The notes: generated by a model not told the origin, from the letters alone. A DNA stretch of 7,055 nt from an uncultured Oscillospiraceae bacterium (GCA_934589325.1 CAKTNU010000095.1:1-7055), one strand, 5' to 3'; positions 1-6,514 are shown, counted from the stretch's first letter. A program made the numbers and translations.

Positions 1-373
1 GTATGCTGCCGTGCAGCTCCAAAACGTTTTTGCTCCCGGCAGCCTGATGCAGCCCGTCGATATTCTGGGTTATCACGGCGCGCAGCTTGCCCTCGCGCTC
101 CAGCTCCGCAAGGCGCAGATGGGCACGGTTCGGCTTTGCCCCGTCGATCACCAGCTTTTCGCGGTGGAAGCGGTAATATTCCTCTGGATCACGTTCAAAA
201 AAGCTGTGGCTCAATATAGTCTCTGGCGGGTACTTCCACTTTTGGTTGTACAGGCCGTCCACGCTCCGGAAATCCGGTATGCCGCTCTCCGTGCTGACAC
301 CGGCTCCACCGAAAAATACGATATTGTCGCTCTCTGCGATCCAGTCTTTAAGCTGCTGTATTTTAGCGTCCAT
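1..373 (-). CDS. NAD-dependent protein deacylase, Sir2 family (3' end cut by window)
   Basis: Sirtuins remove acyl groups from lysines, consuming NAD+ and releasing nicotinamide and O-acyl-ADP-ribose in the cytoplasm. The window holds the first 124 codons, about half of a typical bacterial sirtuin. Visible hallmarks are the NAD-binding GGAGVS at residues 22-27, GIPDFRS at 31-37, TQNIDGLH at 102-109, AAG at 111-113, and the catalytic His121 in LHG at the cut end. The zinc-binding Cys pairs should lie beyond the window. Where E. coli CobB carries the Tyr-x-x-Arg associated with desuccinylation, this protein aligns as Tyr67-x-x-His70, so plain deacetylation seems likelier (inference). The ATG at 373 was chosen because it gives the usual short N-terminus; a GAGG-like site lies just upstream. 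A near-consensus promoter at 516-544 precedes it, with a leader of about 135 bases. Confidence 0.95.
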   Translation of the reverse strand, partial: MDAKIQQLKDWIAESDNIVFFGGAGVSTESGIPDFRSVDGLYNQKWKYPPETILSHSFFERDPEEYYRFHREKLVIDGAKPNRAHLRLAELEREGKLRAVITQNIDGLHQAAGSKNVLELHGSI

Positions 374-487
374 AAGTCTCGCCTCTGCCCAGAATACTGT
401 ATTTCGCTGCAATATAAATACCGATACCGATCAGCCCGCAAAAGCAAAATGCGCTGAAAAGTGCCGGAAAAACGTGCTGGCAGGCAC
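363..487 (-). other. Possible small membrane-protein frame needing a -1 frame change
   Basis: Just after the sirtuin promoter, a GTG at 485-487 follows a purine-rich site (AGGGGGGAGAC). Its own frame stops after 18 codons. One extra base at the five-T run (468-472, read on minus), or a -1 ribosomal slip there, would enter a frame encoding about 41 residues. That product has a hydrophobic stretch (FCFCGLIGIGIYIAA, about residues 14-28) and a basic tail, and its TAA at 363-365 overlaps the sirtuin start by 11 bases. The overlap is typical of coupled genes. The open frame itself has no ATG, GTG or TTG. It could be a frameshifted small gene, a sequencing error or chance in a T-rich leader. No family is recognised. 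Confidence 0.25.
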
Positions 488-515
488 GTCTCCCCCCTGC
501 TGATCGATATTAGGG

Positions 516-544
516 ATTATACAACATTTTTCGCCGCTTGACAA
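516..544 (-). promoter_or_regulatory. Sigma-A-type promoter of the sirtuin gene
   Basis: On the minus strand, TTGTCA (544-539) and a perfect TATAAT (521-516) are separated by exactly 17 bases. Transcription should start near 509, giving a leader of about 135 bases before the ATG at 373. The -35 box lies within an inverted repeat (531-552). Confidence 0.85.
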
Positions 545-552
545 GGCGGCGA
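531..552. repeat. Inverted repeat over the -35 box of the sirtuin promoter
   Basis: The arms TCGCCGC (531-537) and GCGGCGA (546-552) are perfect complements around the 8-base centre TTGACAAG, which contains the -35 element. On neither strand is the stem followed by a T-run, so it does not look like a terminator. It may be a repressor operator, but no known binding consensus is recognised. Confidence 0.4.
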
Positions 553-588
553 TATATTAACTTATTTTAAAATAATCACAATACGCCG

Positions 589-615
589 AAAAGCTCCTCA
601 AATGAGGAGCTTTTT
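589..615 (-). terminator. Intrinsic terminator after the cwlD-radA-DUF6873 operon
   Basis: The stem pairs AGCTCCTC with GAGGAGCT around a four-base loop (600-603), flanked by AAAA on one side and TTTTT on the other, so it could work in both directions. It starts 25 bases after the stop codon of the DUF6873 gene on the minus strand. No plus-strand gene is present, so its use is assigned to the minus strand. Confidence 0.9.
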
Positions 616-639
616 ATGCTGTATATCTGCACCGCCGGC

Positions 640-1344
640 TCACAGCACAACGGCGCCGCCGATATCTATAGGCTTGTTCTGCATTATGTAAACCGGTTCG
701 ACTCCGTGTCCGCGGATGAAGCGCTCTATTCTTTCGACGTCCGGATGCTGAGAAAGGCTCCCGGTGAACACCAGCTTATCCGCCGACGGCCTGAAGCTGC
801 TGCCGCCGATAAAGCCGTGGGCATATCCGGGCAGCTCAAAGCCGCCTGCCGCGATCTTCAGCACGTCAAGCCCCGCGCCTTCCGCGGTGGCGGCAATACC
901 GTGATCCGCCGTAATGATCGTTCCGTCAGCGACAACGCATATCGAGCAGCGCGCATAGCCCTGGCGGAAGTCTGTGACCCGCTCATCTGTGAATCGCGCA
1001 AGAATCTCGGGTGCAGTCACAGCTCTTCTGCACAGGAGCCTTTCGCCTACGGCACAGGCGTTCAGGCCGCAGTCCGCCGGATATTCCGCGCCCTGCCGGA
1101 TGTCGGCAAATACAGTCTCATACCCGAGCTCTGCAAGGTCTGCGGCAAGGCCGCTTCCGCGTAGGTACGGCGCAAGTATCAGCTCCTGTCCATAACGGAA
1201 CACCGAGAGATCCGCATGACCCGCAAGCGCAGGCGCGACGAACGGGTTATCCGGCAGATACAGTGGGACAAGTCCCATTGCTTTGAGAGCGGTATCGAGT
1301 ATTTCCCTGTACCGCTCCCCTATTATCACAGGCTTCCGATTCAT
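640..1344 (-). CDS. DUF6873-type protein (predicted GME fold), function unknown
   Basis: A 234-residue soluble protein without signal peptide or membrane segments. I recognise it from the pattern of the C-terminal half: a D/E-rich HGI segment near 147-150, the LPGYAHGFIGGSSF segment at 171-184, and a terminal DIGG at 227-230. This resembles Clostridia proteins annotated as DUF6873, predicted to share the fold of guanidino-modifying enzymes; the match is from memory. Enzymes of that superfamily usually carry a nucleophilic Cys near the C-terminus. Here the last Cys is residue 136, so that active site seems absent or relocated (inference). The ATG overlaps the radA stop as ATGA, implying translational coupling. 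It is the last gene of its operon, 25 bases before a terminator. The role is unknown; a link to RadA or to spore cortex formation is only suggested by position. Confidence 0.75.
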   Translation of the reverse strand: MNRKPVIIGERYREILDTALKAMGLVPLYLPDNPFVAPALAGHADLSVFRYGQELILAPYLRGSGLAADLAELGYETVFADIRQGAEYPADCGLNACAVGERLLCRRAVTAPEILARFTDERVTDFRQGYARCSICVVADGTIITADHGIAATAEGAGLDVLKIAAGGFELPGYAHGFIGGSSFRPSADKLVFTGSLSQHPDVERIERFIRGHGVEPVYIMQNKPIDIGGAVVL

Positions 1345-2717
1345 GCGTCTCTGTCCCGTCCGAGTACGGCGGCTACCGCCTCCCCGATATTTTTGACGCT
1401 TATCAGCCGGAGCCCATCCGGGCGGCGTATATCGTCGCGCACATGGGCGGGGATGATGCAGCGCTTGAAGCCGAGACGCGCTATTTCCGACAGGCGCTGG
1501 TTTATCGCGCTGACACTGCGTATCTCGCCTGAAAGTCCGACCTCGCCTACGGCGGCAAGGTCCGCCCCCAGCGGCCGGTCAAGATAGCTCGAGGCAATGG
1601 CAAGTATCGTTGCAAGATCCGCCGCCGGCTCGTCCAGCGACAGGCCGCCAATAACGTTTATATATGCGTCGCAGCTCGTGACGTTCATACCGCCGCGCTT
1701 TTCGAGGACTGCGAGCAGCATGGCCGTGCGGTTGTAGTCTATGCCGTTGCTGCGCCGGGACGCGTTATAATTCGACGGCGTGACCAGTGCCTGCACCTCG
1801 GCCATTATCGGCCGTGTCCCTTCCATCACACAGGCGACGCAGGTGCCCGGGCTGTTCTCCGGGCGGCCGGACAGCAGCATCTCCGACGGATTTTCAACGC
1901 AGCGCAGGCCATTGTCGACCATCTCAAACACGCCTATCTCATTTGTGGAGCCAAAGCGATTCTTCGCGCCGCGAAGGATGCGGAAGCTGGTGTTCTGCTC
2001 GCCCTCAAAGTACAGTACGCAGTCGACCATATGCTCCAGCACCTTCGGCCCCGCGATGCTGCCTTCCTTGTTGATATGACCTACGACAAAGACCGTATAG
2101 CCCTTCTCCTTCGTCACGCGCATGATACGCATAGTACACTCGCGCACCTGCGAAATACTGCCCGGTGCGGAGGCAACTGCGGCATCGGACACGGTCTGTA
2201 TTGAGTCGATAATGATTATATCCGGGTCAAGCTCATCGGCAGCAGAGATGATATTGTCAAGATCCGTCTCCGCGAGAACATATACCTCGCCCCCGTCAAC
2301 GCCCAGACGGGTCGCTCGGAGCTTGAGCTGACGCTCGCTCTCCTCACCGGTGACATACAGTATCTTGCGCCCCGGCTCTGCCGAGCCGCACATCTGCAGC
2401 AGCAGAGTTGATTTACCTATGCCCGGCGCGCCGCCGACCAGCACCAGTGAGCCGACGACCGCTCCGCCGCCGAGCACGCGGTCGAACTCCGCGATACCGG
2501 TGCCGAAGCGTATCTCCTCGGTGGTATCGAGCTCCGATATCGGGCGCGGCTTCTTCACCTCGCGTGAACTGCGGTATGCCTGCTTCCCGGGGCGGGAGTC
2601 AAGCTGCATCTCACGCAAAGTATTCCACTGGCCGCAGGATGGGCAGCGTCCCGCCCAGTTTGAGGTCTCATAGCCGCACTCCGAGCAGCAATATACTGTC
2701 TTTTGTTTATTTGCCAT
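1341..2717 (-). CDS. radA: DNA repair protein RadA (Sms)
   Basis: RadA is a RecA-related ATPase that helps process recombination intermediates, promoting branch migration together with RecA. The 458-residue length equals that of typical full-length Bacillus RadA. In order: an N-terminal zinc finger with Cys11/Cys14 and Cys25/Cys28; a RecA-like domain with Walker A GGAPGIGKST (95-104) and Walker B IIIIDS (167-172); the RadA-specific KNRFG motif (252-256); and a C-terminal Lon-protease-like domain with EPAADLA (363-369). AAGGA (2725-2729) lies 7 bases before the ATG and supports this start. The gene begins 15 bases after the cwlD-like stop and overlaps the next gene by ATGA, so the three are surely co-transcribed. 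All key motifs are intact. Confidence 0.97.
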   Translation of the reverse strand: MANKQKTVYCCSECGYETSNWAGRCPSCGQWNTLREMQLDSRPGKQAYRSSREVKKPRPISELDTTEEIRFGTGIAEFDRVLGGGAVVGSLVLVGGAPGIGKSTLLLQMCGSAEPGRKILYVTGEESERQLKLRATRLGVDGGEVYVLAETDLDNIISAADELDPDIIIIDSIQTVSDAAVASAPGSISQVRECTMRIMRVTKEKGYTVFVVGHINKEGSIAGPKVLEHMVDCVLYFEGEQNTSFRILRGAKNRFGSTNEIGVFEMVDNGLRCVENPSEMLLSGRPENSPGTCVACVMEGTRPIMAEVQALVTPSNYNASRRSNGIDYNRTAMLLAVLEKRGGMNVTSCDAYINVIGGLSLDEPAADLATILAIASSYLDRPLGADLAAVGEVGLSGEIRSVSAINQRLSEIARLGFKRCIIPAHVRDDIRRPDGLRLISVKNIGEAVAAVLGRDRDA

Positions 2718-2732
2718 GGCTCTATCCTTCTT

Positions 2733-3440
2733 TTATATTTTATAGCCCGACACGTACTGCAGATACGACGCGAGCAGGACCGCGGCGAGCGCGGTCTGAT
2801 ACTCGGCGCTGTTCAGCTTCTCAACATCGCCCGGGTTCGACATGAAGCCGCACTCGACAAGTATTGCGGGACAGGATGCGTTTGCGGTTATGTACAGTCC
2901 CTTGGACGCAGGCTCCGCCACACGGCGGTTCTGCGGGTCGAGACACGCGATGAGATTTGCGTGGCACAGGCGGCCGAAATCCTCACTGCCGGGATAAGCG
3001 GAATACAGCACCTGTGCGCCGCTGGGCTGCGATGTCGGATAGCAGTTCTGATGGATGCTTATGAGCACGCCGCCCGGTACAGAGTTTATCTCCTCCACGC
3101 GGCGTACAAGGTCGGCATGCTCGCTGTAGCTCCGCGCATCGGTACGGGCGGTATCGTCGGTGCGGGTCATATATGTCTCTGTACCGAAAAGCTCCGCCAG
3201 CGCATTTAACCTAAGAGCGACGGCTAGATTGATGTCGCTCTCCTTGATCCCGTCCGCAGACACCGCGCCGCCGTCTATGCCGCCGTGCCCGGGATCTATT
3301 ACGAGCGTCCGCGGCCTTGCGGCTGATACCGGAACGCTGTGCGGAGTACATACGGCAACCGTAAGCCCCACTGCAAGCGCGGCCACGAGCATGAGCGCAA
3401 GCGCCGCGGTATAGCGGTTGAATTTTATCACCTTGAACAC
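2733..3440 (-). CDS. cwlD: N-acetylmuramoyl-L-alanine amidase, CwlD-like
   Basis: An Amidase_3 zinc hydrolase that cleaves the bond between muramic acid and the stem peptide. CwlD of Bacillus subtilis makes the muramic-delta-lactam of spore cortex that germination enzymes recognise. Seen here: one N-terminal hydrophobic segment (about residues 11-31) serving as signal or anchor, then the catalytic domain with DPGHGG (zinc ligand His52), Glu67, IHQN (His130) and the catalytic Glu196 in VECGFMSN. At 235 residues it is close to B. subtilis CwlD (237) and has no extra wall-binding repeats. With spoIVA directly upstream, the cortex role is likely, but a vegetative amidase of the same family cannot be excluded. 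The start is a GTG with GAGG (3448-3451) upstream; a sigma-A promoter lies only about 15 bases before it. It begins an operon with radA and the DUF6873 gene. Confidence 0.85.
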   Translation of the reverse strand: MFKVIKFNRYTAALALMLVAALAVGLTVAVCTPHSVPVSAARPRTLVIDPGHGGIDGGAVSADGIKESDINLAVALRLNALAELFGTETYMTRTDDTARTDARSYSEHADLVRRVEEINSVPGGVLISIHQNCYPTSQPSGAQVLYSAYPGSEDFGRLCHANLIACLDPQNRRVAEPASKGLYITANASCPAILVECGFMSNPGDVEKLNSAEYQTALAAVLLASYLQYVSGYKI

Positions 3441-3455
3441 GTTATTACCTCAGAT

Positions 3456-3484
3456 ATTATATAGTTTACCGCGGGGCAAGTCAA
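3456..3484 (-). promoter_or_regulatory. Sigma-A-type promoter of the cwlD-radA-DUF6873 operon
   Basis: TTGACT (3484-3479) and a perfect TATAAT (3461-3456) are 17 bases apart on the minus strand, in the 60-base gap after spoIVA. The expected start near 3449 falls inside the GAGG ribosome site, so the leader would be only about 9 bases. No terminator is visible after spoIVA, so spoIVA transcripts may also read into this operon. Confidence 0.8.
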
Positions 3485-3500
3485 TACGGGACCACGCGCA

Positions 3501-4976
3501 TCACAGCAGGATGCATATCAGCCCCGCGCTGCCCTCGTTTATTATTCTCTGCAGCGTCTGGCGGAGCTTCGCCTTCGCATTGTCCGGCAGCGATTCGATT
3601 TTCGCGGTCAGTCCCTCCTCCGCTATCACATCAAGAGATTTGCCGAAAATGTTCGACTGCCATATCCGGTTCACATCGCCCTCGAAGCCCTGCAGCAGGA
3701 AGTTTATTATATCCTCCGAGGCGGTCTCGCCGCCTATCGCGGGGCTGACCTCAGTCTCCACGTCGGTCATGAGCATATGTATTACCGGTGCCCCGGCCTT
3801 GAGCTTCACTGTATATTTGCCGCCCTGACGCACGATCTGCGGCTCTTCAAGCCGCATCTGCCCCGCTGCCGGCATTACGACGCCGTAGCCCGTGCTGCGG
3901 ACGGAATCCAGCGCGGCGCGGACGGAATCGTAATCGCTCTTGACCGCCGCCATCTCCGAGAGCATTTTTATCAGTTCGCCGTCGCTTGCGACACAAACGC
4001 CGGCCTCGGCGCTGACGGTCCGGTAAAACAGCTCCCGCGGCAGAGTCAGGACGGCTGTAACGGCGCCTGTGCCCAGTTCCGCGGCGCTCCGCTCCGCCTT
4101 GCTGATACAGTCAAGTTCCTCAATGCTCTTTATCGCGGCCGCTGAATCGCGGATGCTGCATATCCCGGCACAATGCGTTTTTATGGCGTCGTACAGTCCT
4201 GCTTTCAGCTCGTTGTCATTGTCCAGTGCGTCGATCCAGTCCGGCAGGCAGAAGCCTATCGATCTGACCGGAAATTCCTCCAGCACACAGCGCATGATGC
4301 GGCACATGTCATCTTCGCTGAGAGTCTGGCAGTTGACGCGCAGACAGCTCACGCCGAAGCGGGTCTCTATCTCCTCCGCCGCGGCCACGGCGGAATCTGA
4401 CTCCGGATCCGTGCTGTTGACCAGTACAACAAAGGGCTTATTGATCCTCTGCAGCTCCTCTATGACCCGGCTCTCCGGCTCCACATATTTCTCACGCTCG
4501 ATCCCGCATATACTGCCGTCAGTTGTGACGACAATGCCTATAGTCGAGTGCTCGGCTATGACTCTGCGCGTTCCCTCCTCTGCAGCGACCGTCATGCTGA
4601 CCTCCTGCTCGAACCACGGTGTAGCCACCAAGCGCTCAATGCCGTTTTCAAACTGCCCCGCCGCGCCGTCGACCATATAGCCCACACAGTCGACCAGCCG
4701 CACCGATAATTCACAGCCGTCGAACGACAGCCGCACGGCCTCCTCGGGGATGAATTTCGGCTCAGCAGTCATTATCGTCCGTCCGGAGCCGCTCTGCGGA
4801 AGCTCATCACGCGCCCGCTCCTTGGTATAGGTATTATCTATCTGCGGAATGACCATCGTCTCCATAAAGCGTTTGATGAAGGTCGATTTCCCTGTCCGCA
4901 CCGGACCTACGACGCCGAGCATGAAGGCTCCGTCGGTCCTCGCGGCAATGTCACGGTAGATTTTAGTGTCGATCAT
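3501..4976 (-). CDS. spoIVA: Stage IV sporulation protein A (SpoIVA), coat morphogenetic ATPase
   Basis: SpoIVA is made in the mother cell, binds the outer forespore membrane with SpoVM, and polymerises by ATP hydrolysis into the basement layer on which the spore coat is built. With the start used here it has 491 residues, against 492 in B. subtilis. The N-terminal ATPase domain, related to translation-factor GTPases, shows Walker A GPVRTGKS (24-31; Lys30), the TIMTAEPKFIP segment (67-77) and the Walker B region RLVDCVGYMVDG (Asp96). The C-terminus ends in the family-typical GLICILL. An ATG seven codons upstream (4997) precedes the GGAGG site and is rejected; the ATG at 4976 sits 8 bases after it and gives the usual MxxxxIYRDIA beginning. 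The gene is preceded by a sigma-E-like promoter overlapping the previous operon's terminator. Residue 71 is Ala, where I recall paired threonines in B. subtilis. Confidence 0.97.
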   Translation of the reverse strand: MIDTKIYRDIAARTDGAFMLGVVGPVRTGKSTFIKRFMETMVIPQIDNTYTKERARDELPQSGSGRTIMTAEPKFIPEEAVRLSFDGCELSVRLVDCVGYMVDGAAGQFENGIERLVATPWFEQEVSMTVAAEEGTRRVIAEHSTIGIVVTTDGSICGIEREKYVEPESRVIEELQRINKPFVVLVNSTDPESDSAVAAAEEIETRFGVSCLRVNCQTLSEDDMCRIMRCVLEEFPVRSIGFCLPDWIDALDNDNELKAGLYDAIKTHCAGICSIRDSAAAIKSIEELDCISKAERSAAELGTGAVTAVLTLPRELFYRTVSAEAGVCVASDGELIKMLSEMAAVKSDYDSVRAALDSVRSTGYGVVMPAAGQMRLEEPQIVRQGGKYTVKLKAGAPVIHMLMTDVETEVSPAIGGETASEDIINFLLQGFEGDVNRIWQSNIFGKSLDVIAEEGLTAKIESLPDNAKAKLRQTLQRIINEGSAGLICILL

Positions 4977-4978
4977 AT

Positions 4979-5034
4979 AAAAAGCCTCCGCTCTCATGTT
5001 CTCGTTTGTACGAGTCTATGAGCGGAGGCTTTTT
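4979..5034 (-). terminator. Two-tier terminator hairpin after nif3 that holds the spoIVA ribosome site
   Basis: The outer arms AAAAAGCCTCCGCTC (4979-4993) and GAGCGGAGGCTTTTT (5020-5034) are perfect complements, extended by CAT/ATG after a 2-base bulge. Inside, CTCGT/ACGAG (5001-5005/5010-5014) forms a second stem with a 4-base loop. Read on minus, the stem is followed by TTTTTAT, a good intrinsic terminator starting 13 bases after the nif3 stop. Its 3' arm contains the GGAGG (4985-4989) used by spoIVA. Confidence 0.9.
4985..4989 (-). promoter_or_regulatory. Ribosome binding site of spoIVA, inside the terminator stem
   Basis: GGAGG lies 8 bases before the ATG at 4976 and fixes that start. 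In RNA from upstream it pairs fully with CCTCC of the 5' arm (5024-5028 on the plus strand), so it would be hidden. Confidence 0.85.
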
Positions 5035-5041
5035 ATTATGC
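5013..5041 (-). promoter_or_regulatory. Sigma-E-like promoter of spoIVA
   Basis: On minus, GCATAAT (5041-5035), 14 bases, then CATAGACT (5020-5013). This matches the B. subtilis sigma-E pattern (about kmATATT, 13-15 bases, CATACAHT) with one mismatch in each box. The spoIVA gene of B. subtilis is sigma-E controlled, which supports the assignment. The start is expected near 5005, in the hairpin's loop region, giving a leader of about 29 bases with a free GGAGG. Confidence 0.7.
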
Positions 5042-5047
5042 GGCCTG

Positions 5048-5815
5048 TCACGCAAACTGCGCGGTCTGGCAATGTATTCCGGATATCTCAAATTTCAGCT
5101 CGGGGAACGCAAGGCACAGTCTGTCCCGCAGGGCGTATATAACGGGATTTTCGGTGCAGAAGTGGTCGCCGTCTATCAGATTGATACCAAGCTCGCGGGC
5201 AGTCAGGAACTGATCGTACTTTATATCGGCTGTCACATAGGTGTCGCAGCCGAGAGCATACGCACGTTCAACACTGCCTCCGCCGCTCCCGCCCATTACG
5301 GCAAGCCGTTCCACCGGGCGGCCGGAATCATAATAGCGCAGGCCGTTTGTTTTCAGCGCCGCCTTGCAGAACGGCAGAAAATGCACCATATCCGTGGGCT
5401 CCCGCATAAGTCCGACGCGGCCGCAGCCGTCCTCATCAAGCGCGGACACGAGGTCCGCGCCGAGCAGATCAAGCAGCACATCATTGACTCCGCCGTCGGC
5501 AATGTCGAGATTCGTGTGCATGGATATCAGCGATATCCGGTTCTCGGCCAGGGTCATCACACGACGCTGTGTGATATCAGAATCCGTCATCCGCTTCATG
5601 GGATTCCATATGAGCGGATGGTGCGTGATGATAAGCTCCGCGCCGATACAGACAGCCTCGTCTATCACCTCGCTCGTCGCATCAAGTGACAGCAGAGCCT
5701 TGCCGACAGGTCGGTCAAGACCGCCTACCAAAAAGCCGGCGTTGTCAAAATCCATCTGCAGCTCCAGCGGAGCAAGCAGCTTCAAAAATTCAAATATCTC
5801 GCCTGCGGTAGTCAT
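5048..5815 (-). CDS. Nif3-like dinuclear metal-centre protein (DUF34, YqfO-like)
   Basis: A member of the widespread NIF3/DUF34 family, which forms hexameric rings with a two-metal site; its cellular role is still not settled, with proposals around metal handling and cofactor or nucleotide metabolism. The likely metal ligands are all present: His65 and His66 in ITHHPLIW, Asp104 in MHTNLD, and His218 and Glu222 in GDHFCTE. These line up with E. coli YbgI. The 255 residues match the short form; the longer Bacillus YqfO has an inserted PII-like domain that is absent here. GGAGG (5823-5827) sits 7 bases before the ATG, and this ATG overlaps the trmK stop as ATGA. The trmK-nif3 pair is a familiar Firmicutes arrangement, consistent with one co-translated operon. 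Confidence 0.93.
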   Translation of the reverse strand: MTTAGEIFEFLKLLAPLELQMDFDNAGFLVGGLDRPVGKALLSLDATSEVIDEAVCIGAELIITHHPLIWNPMKRMTDSDITQRRVMTLAENRISLISMHTNLDIADGGVNDVLLDLLGADLVSALDEDGCGRVGLMREPTDMVHFLPFCKAALKTNGLRYYDSGRPVERLAVMGGSGGGSVERAYALGCDTYVTADIKYDQFLTARELGINLIDGDHFCTENPVIYALRDRLCLAFPELKFEISGIHCQTAQFA

Positions 5816-6495
5816 GTTTTGTCCTCCATCGTCTTAAGCTCGGAAAGTATATTCTCATACAGGCCGCGGCGGGCACAAAGCTCCGGCTCCGCTGCACCGC
5901 GCATGCCGCCGACAGCCGACTCAAAACGCCGCAGGAGCCGTCGGAGCAGCTCGGGGAAAAGCGGATCCGAGGCAATGAGCGCCGCGCTGCCCGTGAAAAG
6001 CTCCGCATCGTTCACCCTCTGACTGCCGCCGAAGCGCACCGTAATTATCTGGTACAGACGGTCGTCCCGGACAAGCTCCTCGGAGCATATCATAAAGCCG
6101 TTATTGACCAGCCAGTAGCGCAGTATCTCACACTTAGTCATGGGTTGGAGTATAAGCATGTAGTCCGGTGAAAGGCACCATTCGGCCCGGTCCAGGATGC
6201 CGCATATCGTATCCCCGCCCATGCCGGCGATGACAATAACGTCGACCTCGTCCGGCGCGATACCGTCCAGCCCGTCGCAGAGCCGGCACGATATCCTGTC
6301 CTCGGCACCAATGGCCTCAGCCGTGCGTACAGCCTTGCTCAGCGGGTCGGCCCCGATGTCGGCAGCGATGAGGTTCCCGGTGTAGCCGCGGCGGAAAAGT
6401 GCCGCCGGGAGAAGGCCGTGATCGGTGCCGATGTCGGCGACCCCGCGCCCGTCCTGCGGTATATGCGCCAATATTGCTTCAAGTCTCTTGCTCAT
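5812..6495 (-). CDS. trmK: tRNA (adenine-22-N1)-methyltransferase TrmK
   Basis: TrmK uses S-adenosylmethionine to methylate N1 of adenine 22 in the D-arm region of certain bacterial tRNAs. The 227-residue protein (B. subtilis TrmK is about 238) shows the SAM-binding motif DIGTDHGLLP (21-30), the acidic residue of AADIGADPLSKA (44-55), the family motif VIAGMGGDTI (88-97), and LILQPMTKCEILRYWL (114-129). The C-terminal helices (about 176-225) are charged and probably coiled. An in-frame start at 6603 would place 36 extra residues across the preceding terminator. The ATG at 6495 is therefore chosen: it has GGAG (6502-6505) 6 bases upstream and the usual family N-terminus. It overlaps nif3 by 4 bases. 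Confidence 0.94.
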   Translation of the reverse strand: MSKRLEAILAHIPQDGRGVADIGTDHGLLPAALFRRGYTGNLIAADIGADPLSKAVRTAEAIGAEDRISCRLCDGLDGIAPDEVDVIVIAGMGGDTICGILDRAEWCLSPDYMLILQPMTKCEILRYWLVNNGFMICSEELVRDDRLYQIITVRFGGSQRVNDAELFTGSAALIASDPLFPELLRRLLRRFESAVGGMRGAAEPELCARRGLYENILSELKTMEDKT

Positions 6496-6514
6496 AGTTT
6501 GCTCCGTAATGGTA

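Noticed and set aside
393..403. Small dyad AATACTGTATT upstream of the sirtuin
   Set aside because: An 11-base AT-rich dyad is expected by chance and no partner signal is nearby.
211..447. Minus-strand open frame of 78 codons overlapping the sirtuin start
   Set aside because: Most of it lies in another frame of the sirtuin coding sequence and it shows no motif.
538..567. Consensus-like TTGACA on the plus strand
   Set aside because: No adequate -10 at the right distance and no plus-strand gene follows; it is part of the dyad over the sirtuin -35 box.
616..1164. Long plus-strand open frame opposite the DUF6873 gene
   Set aside because: It resembles no family, has no good ribosome site, and lies fully opposite a convincing minus-strand gene.
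2703..3209. Plus-strand open frame opposite the cwlD-like gene
   Set aside because: The opposite strand encodes all catalytic motifs of an amidase; this frame is a by-product of GC-rich coding.
4069..4680. Ser-rich plus-strand open frame opposite spoIVA
   Set aside because: Low-complexity composition typical of the reverse of a coding strand; spoIVA is unambiguous.
5006..5689. Plus-strand open frame opposite the nif3 gene
   Set aside because: It starts within the terminator hairpin and lies opposite a complete Nif3 gene.
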